Source: Spinacia oleracea (Eukaryota > Streptophyta > Magnoliopsida > Caryophyllales > Amaranthaceae). Taken from it: a DNA stretch of 64,000 nucleotides. The DNA lies in NCBI RefSeq assembly GCF_020520425.1, contig NC_079491.1:9411143-9475142 (forward strand). The letters are read 5' to 3'. Positions 58,130 to 64,000 of the stretch are shown here, one piece after another (position 1 is the first letter of the stretch; every line of letters begins with the position of its first letter). The position numbers were made by a program, and so were the translations under genes. A model generated the notes under the pieces. That model did not search any database, was not told the origin of the DNA, and saw only the letters and a program-made list of their open reading frames with translations.

Positions 58130-58603
58130 CTTCTCTTACTTACAATGGCTGCTCGAAGTTACGACTTCAATGTTCATCGGTATATGCAGGCAATTGTGTC
58201 GATTGTGTATATAGAGGGATACAGATTGTTGCTTCAATTTTTTTTTTTAGAAAAATAAAAACTTATGGCCACAAGCCTTCAATCGTAATACTGAGTATGT
58301 ATAATGTTATGTGCAAGTATCCGTAATTTATTTATCTTCCCGTGAAAAACAAAGAGAAATTCCCACCAAAATTGATAATGATGAAGATTTTGGTGGGAAA
58401 TACCATAAAAGACTAACTTCCCCTATAATTTAGGAGAAGTATATATGCACGCCCCTAATCCTGACTTGTTTCTTTTCTTTTTTTTCCTTTTTTTTTATTT
58501 AGAGCAAATCTCAGCCATAAAATATAATAGAAGGCCAAGATCTTCTCAACTCTATTTTGTAGAGTTTTTCTCCAACTCCAGAGGATCCGAACCCGTTATA
58601 ACC

Positions 58604-60235
58604 CATTAAGGAAAAGAGAAAAAATTAAAAAGAAAAAGAAAAAGAAAAACTCAAATTGCTCGATGGGTCTTGAACTCGGGTTGCTTGTATATAATGCTTG
58701 AAGGAGATTGCCAACTAAGGTAAGCTTTTAATATTGTTATTATATGCATCAAATTATTTTTAAAGAGGATAGACAGTTGTCTACCCTATTCACACCATAG
58801 ATACGCCTATGGTTACATGAGAAGGTTGAAACACTTGGAACAAAAAAATGGTTTGGGTGGTAATGCAAATACAGTGTTGTGAGCCTATGAATAAGAAGAA
58901 GAAAATTTCTCAAGATAACACTGGTGTCTAGCAATGGTTCATTAATAGGTTTGTAACTAGCAATTTTACATTGGTAGGTTGGTTTGTAAATGACTTTTAA
59001 GTGGGAAACGTTTGTTTGTAACTAGCAATTTTCCATTAGTAGCTAGGTTGGTTTGTAAATGACTTTTAAGTGGACAACAAAAAAATGGTTTGTTTGTAAC
59101 TAGCAATTTTTCATTAATAGGTTTGTTTGTAAATGAATTTTAATGTTGTTAAAATAGGAGACTCGTACCCCGACCGTATCCAACCCGTTAAAACTGACGA
59201 TCGATTCCGACCCGTTAATGCATGACCCGGACCCGAACCTGACACCCGACCGAAATATACACGACGTTGACAACCCGATTTGTAATATTATTTTTTATAA
59301 TTACCTAATCTAGAACGAATGAAAAGCGTTAAACCAAATTTAACCAAATTTATAAAAGTTAATTATAAGGCTTAAACTTGACTAGAACTGATAGTTATCG
59401 GACCCGTTCTTAACCCGTGTCCGATAGTGAACCCGACCCAATAATTATCCGATCCAAACTTGACGAACACCCAAAATTTACTGCTACAAGTCTGACTCAA
59501 ACCCGACTCGCTAAGACCCGAAACCGAAATTGTACCCGACTACAAAAGACCCGACCCGAACCCGACTATACCGAAATGAAGAAATAACTTGACATTACCC
59601 GACAAATAATCAACCTGACCGAACCTGACCTAAAGTCGGGTGATAAAATGACTCTGCACGACCCGACTAGATCATGACCCGACTCGAGTAACCGTTTTGA
59701 AAGCTCTAGTTGGAGTAAATTGTGGACGGTATTTGGTGATTGAAAGAGCAGGATGGTATTTGACGTTGCTACAGTTTGAGTTCGTCGCTTTCATTCCTTT
59801 CATAACGTCTTGAGTACTTAGAATCCATGACGTGACAAAATACATCATCTTTCGCTTTTCTTCTAGGAAGAAGATCGAAGACGTCTGTGCTCAATTCCTA
59901 GTTATCTTTGTCCGCCTTCACTATCCATTTTTAATTTTGGACATGCCACTTGAGTTGACGTTGGAATCTTCGACAACAGTGATCATAATGTGTGTATGTT
60001 GTCTAGATTGGGTTAGACCGCTCTCTCTAGATGTCAATGTAATAAGTTTAGTCGGTGCTTTGAGGTTCTTTTTGCTATCAGGTGCTTGACTGCTTTCTCC
60101 AGGAAATTTGGTGAAGTTTTGGTGCTTAGAAGCTTTTTCCATTCTTCAATTTATATTTAACAAATGTCCGGTACGTGCTTGGAAGCTTTCTACAATCTGG
60201 TGCTTGATGGATTTCTACGATCTGGCACTACTACA
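58604..60235. other. Gene-free stretch with repeats
   Basis: Holds short direct repeats (TTTGTAACTAGCAATTTTCCATTA-type units, about 58950-59125, three copies), the acccga-rich block and, at about 60070-60230, four degenerate units like GGTGCTTGGAAGCTTTCTAC. No exon is recognised. Confidence 0.45.
59155..59712. repeat. acccga-motif-rich repeat block
   Basis: Dozens of cccgaccc/acccgaa motifs over about 550 bp with an AT-rich core, like 46714-47253. Probably a transposon of the same kind; the ends are unclear. Confidence 0.5.
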
Positions 60236-61345
60236 AAAAAGGGAATAGAGAACTGTTGAAATAGGCTTTAGAGGATGCCTGATGACCGTTCTCCTGCTAA
60301 GCGATCTCTATAGTTTAGAGGACGGTTGGGACAGGCGTTTTATATACATATGAATAGAGTATAGTGGTCTCAGCTGACCGTTCTCTATTCCCTTCCTAAA
60401 ATCAGAAAATAGAGAAGGAATAGAGAACGGTTAAGACACTTAACTGTTATGTATTTATTAAAATAGAGGACAACTTGCTAAGATAGGCGTACTCTATTCT
60501 TCCTTTTTTACATAATCATAGAGGACGATTTTCTTAGATAACCGTCCTCTATTCCATCTTTTTTTTTTAAAAAAAAAATTAAATACTTTCATAAACAACC
60601 ATTAAATATAATTTTGCATAAACAAGCATTAAATATATTAAAAAATAGCGTACATTTTACAAGTTACTCCTACGCGTTTACAAAATGGAAAAGGAAAAAA
60701 ACATAATGTAACAATACCCTTCCCCTAATCCGTGTACAGGTTCATTACTCAAGCAAAGAAAATCAGCCTGCGGTCTTCTTGAATGAGGATGCACATCAGT
60801 AGGAGCAGCAAAAGGTTGCACTCCGGAAACTTCAGCTTGCACTCCGGAATTCCCTGAAATTTTTAATACATCACAGATTCACAACCAAGCTTCTCAGCAA
60901 GGAACATAAAAGCTACCAAGGTTCTGGTTCAACAAAAATCACACAAAAACGAAGTAGCACAACAGTCATTTAAGATCTTAATAGTAAAGGATCACTTTTG
61001 ATCATGCAAGTACTAGATAATTCATGTGCAATGCAGGCTGACAAGGCTGACAACACCAGAATGAATATCTCAAAGACCATAAACGCCGCGATAAAGTACC
61101 ACAATGAACATTAACTAATGTTTGACAAAATGCACTTACATATTCCTCAAATTTAGGGCTTAGCAAATGGACCGAAAGATTTTTCATCAATAGCAATAAT
61201 ACCTGGTAATTTCAAAGGAAACATCATTAAATTACAAAGAAAGTATAGATCATAAACATATGAAAGGCTGGTCTGAATATCTTTTGTTCAGTTAGGTTGA
61301 TCTTAATATCTGATAGTTATTTTGTAACAGTATTCTTATCAGTCA
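60236..61345 (+). mobile_element. CACTA (EnSpm-type) transposon end
   Basis: Starts CACTACTACAAAAAAGGG, a typical CACTA terminus. Over the next 320 bp the motif tagagaacggtt/tagaggacggtt recurs in both orientations at least six times, as subterminal repeats of such elements do. Beyond about 60730, exon-like sequence of no clear identity may belong to it. The other end is not in view; LTR-element sequence takes over at about 61346. Confidence 0.7.
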
Positions 61346-61374
61346 TCACAGATGCGCCAGCGCTAGTCGCACGC

Positions 61375-61530
61375 GAGCCATCGCTCGCAGTGCGCGCGAG
61401 CCATCGCTCGCTGGGCGCGCGACATCGCTCGCTGGGCGCGCGACATCGCTCGCTGGGCGCGCGACATCGCTCGCTGGGCGCGCGAGCCATCGCTCGCTGG
61501 GCGCGCGACATCGCTCGCTGTGCGCGCGAG
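61375..61530. repeat. GC-rich 21-bp tandem array, about seven units
   Basis: Units of the form CATCGCTCGCTGGGCGCGCGA with variants carrying AGC. Expanded relative to the four-unit array at 26630-26735. Confidence 0.85.
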
Positions 61531-63245
61531 CAACGCTGGGCGCAGCGCTCGTGGCACGCGAGCTTGCGCTCGCTGCGCGCGAGGCTGCGCGCTCTTGCGC
61601 GAGGCAGTGCGCGTTGTGGCGCAGCTCGCTTGCTGCCCACACGCGACTGCCTTGGCTCGCCCTTCGCCCATGCCCATTCATCCATTGCTCGTGGCCCACG
61701 ACACAAGGCAGGGTTGCTGCCTTGTTCTCGTGCACCACGCCCTTGCTCATTGCATTCGTGCCGCACGGGCGACGAGCTCCCTTGCTCGTCGTCGCATGCC
61801 CGCATTATACAACACCCCTTAAGGGTAACACGAAGCGTCCATTGCTTTGTGCGTGCAAGTTATATGAACGAATCGCATAAAAAAAATTTAAAATTTATAA
61901 AATTAATGACAAATTAATAACTATTATTAATTTCATAATTTTAGGGCAAAAAATCGAAAATTTATTATCCAATTGATTTCCGATTGTTATGGATTCAAGC
62001 CTAGGTCATAAAAATTTAAAATTTATCATAAATTTACAATTTTTTATGGTGGTTTTTAATCATAGGTTTCTAATTAAATTACAATTAATTATGAAAATCA
62101 AATTAATTCTAAATTATTCTAATTTTCAACAAATTAATCATAATTACAAATTAGATTGCATAATTAACAAGACTAGGCATTCAAACTTGTTAAACATATG
62201 CAGTAGGTCAATCAAAAATTCAAGATTTATCAACAAGAACCGCAAATATTTAATTTAACATCTTAAATTTACGAAATTTTGCATTCGAAAAACTAAAACC
62301 TTCGAAAAGTCATAGTTAGGCTTCGAATTTGAGAATTTTGGGTTCGGCAGAAAAATACTGTTTTTGTCAAAATTTTAGAATGCCTTTTACATGCGAAATT
62401 GACACAAAAATCACTCGATTTGGATGAGTAACGAAGAAACTGCCGAAAAACTGCGTACGTATAATTAAATAAACGCAATTTGCAATTAATTAACAATTAC
62501 GAAAATTAATCACCCCTTTTAATTCTTGCAAATTTGTAATATTTAACCATGTTTATGCAATTTAGATTATGAAAATAATAAGGGGCTCGTGATACCACTG
62601 TTAAGTTATGATACATATGATATTACATAAATCATGCGGAAACAACCATTAACCCAGGATTACATATTATTTACACATAATCATATAGCATAATTTAGAT
62701 GCATACTCTTTGTTGCGTGCCCTCCCTAGCTGCGCCCGAACCGAGCAAGAACAAGTCTTTAGGACTCCAAGTGTCGTCCCTCCGTAGATAGTCCACAGCA
62801 CGTCCGGATCCGCCTTAAGATTGACCAACTAGAATCGCCCTTAAGGTACTAGAATTTTCGGCACTTTTGAGCAAGATGTGTGGCTGAATTTTTCTCTCAA
62901 AAACTCACTTTGAATACTTTGAAAACTCGTTATAAATTGTGAACCCAGGTGATGAATCATATTTATATAGGGTATTCTAGGCTCATTTAGGTTGCATTTC
63001 TAGGCATTCGTCTCATTTTAGTTGCATTTAGAGTCATAATTGCATAAGTCGTCGTTATTGTACTCTATTACGCTCCGTTTGTGTTTTCTTTGATATTTCA
63101 GGTGATTTTACAATCATTTGGGTGCTTTCGGAGTGTTTGGAGGTGGAACGAATGATCACCGGATGGTTTGAGTCGGAGACGAAGTGTTTGATCGGAGAAT
63201 TGAGTTTTCCGGGGATGATTAACTCGATATATCGCTTGTGCATAG

Positions 63246-63410
63246 CTCGCAAGACCCCTCGTTGGCTCGCAAGACATCTATCGTAGGCTCGCTACATTTA
63301 TCGTTGGCTCGCAAGATCCCTCGTTGGCTCGCAAGATCCCTCGTTGGCTCGCAAGACATTTATCGTAGGCTCGCTACATTTATCGTTGGCTCGCTACATC
63401 TATCGTCGTG
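63246..63410. repeat. 20-bp tandem array in the LTR of the second element
   Basis: About eight units of TCGTTGGCTCGCAAGATCCC and its variant TCGTAGGCTCGCTACATTTA in mixed order. Confidence 0.8.
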
Positions 63411-63445
63411 CCTCATCGCTTCATGGTTGCTTGCTTCACTAGGCC

Positions 63446-63835
63446 AGCGAGGGATGGCTCGCTAGCTCCCTCGCTGCCTCGTTGCTCGTCGCCTTGGCCT
63501 GCTATGCATCTCACTAGGCCAGCGAGGGATGGCTCGCTAGCTCCCTCGCTGCCTCGTTGCTCGTCGTCTTGTCTTGCTGCACTTCACTAGGCCAGCGAGG
63601 GATGGCTCGCTAGCTCCCTCGCTGCCTATAGCTTCGTCGTCTTGTCTTGCTGCACTTCACTAGGCCAGCGAGGGATGGCTCGCTAGCTCCCTCGCTGCCT
63701 ATAGCTTCGTCGCTTGGCTTGCTACACACACGCGCAGGGCAGCGAGGGATGGCTCGCTAGCTCCCTCGCTGCTCTACCTTCTTGCTAGTCGCTCATCATG
63801 ATGCCAGCGAGGGATGGTGCGCGAGATCCCTCGCT
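63446..63835. repeat. Six regularly spaced 30-bp hairpins
   Basis: The 30-bp unit AGCGAGGGA-(12 nt)-TCCCTCGCT has perfect 9-bp inverted arms. It occurs at 63446, 63521, 63594, 63667, 63741 and 63806, spaced 75, 73, 73, 74 and 65 bp. The spacers are also related (cttcactaggcc, cgtcttgtcttgctgc). Five copies share the same loop and the sixth differs in it while keeping the arms. Confidence 0.88.
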
Positions 63836-64000
63836 GCCCATGCCTCGCCATCTATCTTCCCGTGTGCGCGGCTCGTGCTCGGGTTTGGCTGCCACATCAT
63901 CGCTCCATCGACCAATCATCGACGACTTTTATTTTTATTTTCATATTTATTTAATTTTTTTTATTTTAGAAAATAGGAGCATATAAATACTCAAGGGAAC

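Larger units (their letters stand above)
56776..58594 (+). mobile_element. Non-autonomous Mutator-like element (Pack-MULE), 1.8 kb
   Basis: Terminal inverted repeats of about 100 bp (56776-56878 and 58497-58594) share GGATCCTCTGGAGTTGGAG and a further 70-80 bp with few differences. They are flanked by a perfect 9-bp duplication GTTATAACC (56767-56775 and 58595-58603), the Mutator hallmark. There is no transposase. The interior holds a start exon at 57087-57281, a tandem duplication, a tRNA-like sequence and an RNR1 fragment, so it fits a gene-capturing MULE. Confidence 0.85.
61346..64000 (-). mobile_element. Fragment of a second LTR element related to the one in unit B, running off the window
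   Basis: 61351-62598 matches the leader of the first element (26590-27727) closely, including the GC-rich 21-bp array and the primer-binding-site-like sequence (62584-62597). An LTR starts at 62599 and matches the first element's LTR for about 260 bp, then differs. The rest of the interior is missing on the left and the LTR continues past the right edge. It has no coding remains; it is a truncated fossil whose age cannot be judged from one partial LTR. Confidence 0.8.

Noticed and set aside
63446-63835. CRISPR-like array (regular palindromic repeats with spacers)
   Set aside because: The DNA is plant nuclear, the spacers are related to each other, and the array sits in an LTR. It is a tandem repeat.

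Overview
The window is plant nuclear DNA. It is AT-rich, its genes have GT-AG introns, and it is crowded with plant transposable elements (Helitrons, Stowaway- and Harbinger-type MITEs, a Mutator-like element, a CACTA end, tRNA-derived SINEs and copia-type LTR elements). The recurring 'actccgta' and 'ctccctccgtc' motifs and the overall look suggest a eudicot, perhaps of the spinach/beet/quinoa family (Amaranthaceae). That family placement is inference from general familiarity, not from a marker gene.

Layout. (1) 1-212: tail of an unrecognised reading frame running in from the left, then non-coding DNA with a 108-bp perfect hairpin. (2) 2059-6271, minus: a complete seven-exon gene for a HIPL1-like (hedgehog-interacting-protein-like) GPI-anchored glucose/sorbosone-dehydrogenase-fold protein; the splice model closes exactly at 699 residues. 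(3) 8069-41293, all minus: a tandem array of six units of one family, nodulin-like/NFD4-like major facilitator transporters, each normally two exons joined in phase 0 after a Met-Lys or Leu-Lys pair. Unit A (8069-10851) and unit E (35058-37582) are intact. Unit B (16366-29514) would be intact but for a 10.3-kb LTR retrotransposon in its first exon. Unit C (30370-32623) has two in-frame stops. Unit D (33472-34306) is a deleted, frameshifted remnant. Unit F (40808-41293) is a first exon with no second exon. A decayed coiled-coil gene (about 13.47-15.99 kb, plus) lies between A and B. (4) 42553-46680, minus: a 4.1-kb Helitron with canonical ends that has captured part of the spliceosomal PRP8 gene together with a promoter/5'-UTR-like exon. 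The fragment now reads as a three-exon chimeric frame of 120 codons. (5) 46.7-56 kb: mostly repeats, including two short sister Helitrons (53033-53675 and 54049-54643), a broken B3-like gene and a small coiled-coil frame. (6) 56776-58594: a Mutator-like element with about 100-bp terminal inverted repeats and a perfect 9-bp target duplication. It carries the N-terminal part of a ribonucleotide reductase large-subunit gene and a possible organelle-targeting exon. (7) 60236 to the right edge: a CACTA terminus, then a fragment of a second LTR element related to the one in unit B, with GC-rich tandem and hairpin arrays, running off the window.

How it fits together. The only apparently whole host genes are the HIPL1-like gene and NFD4-like units A and E. 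The rest records local tandem duplication of a membrane transporter followed by decay, and repeated capture of housekeeping-gene pieces (PRP8, RNR1) by DNA transposons. The most notable items are the PRP8-capturing Helitron with a plausible chimeric gene, the RNR1-carrying Mutator-like element, and the very young LTR insertion in unit B.
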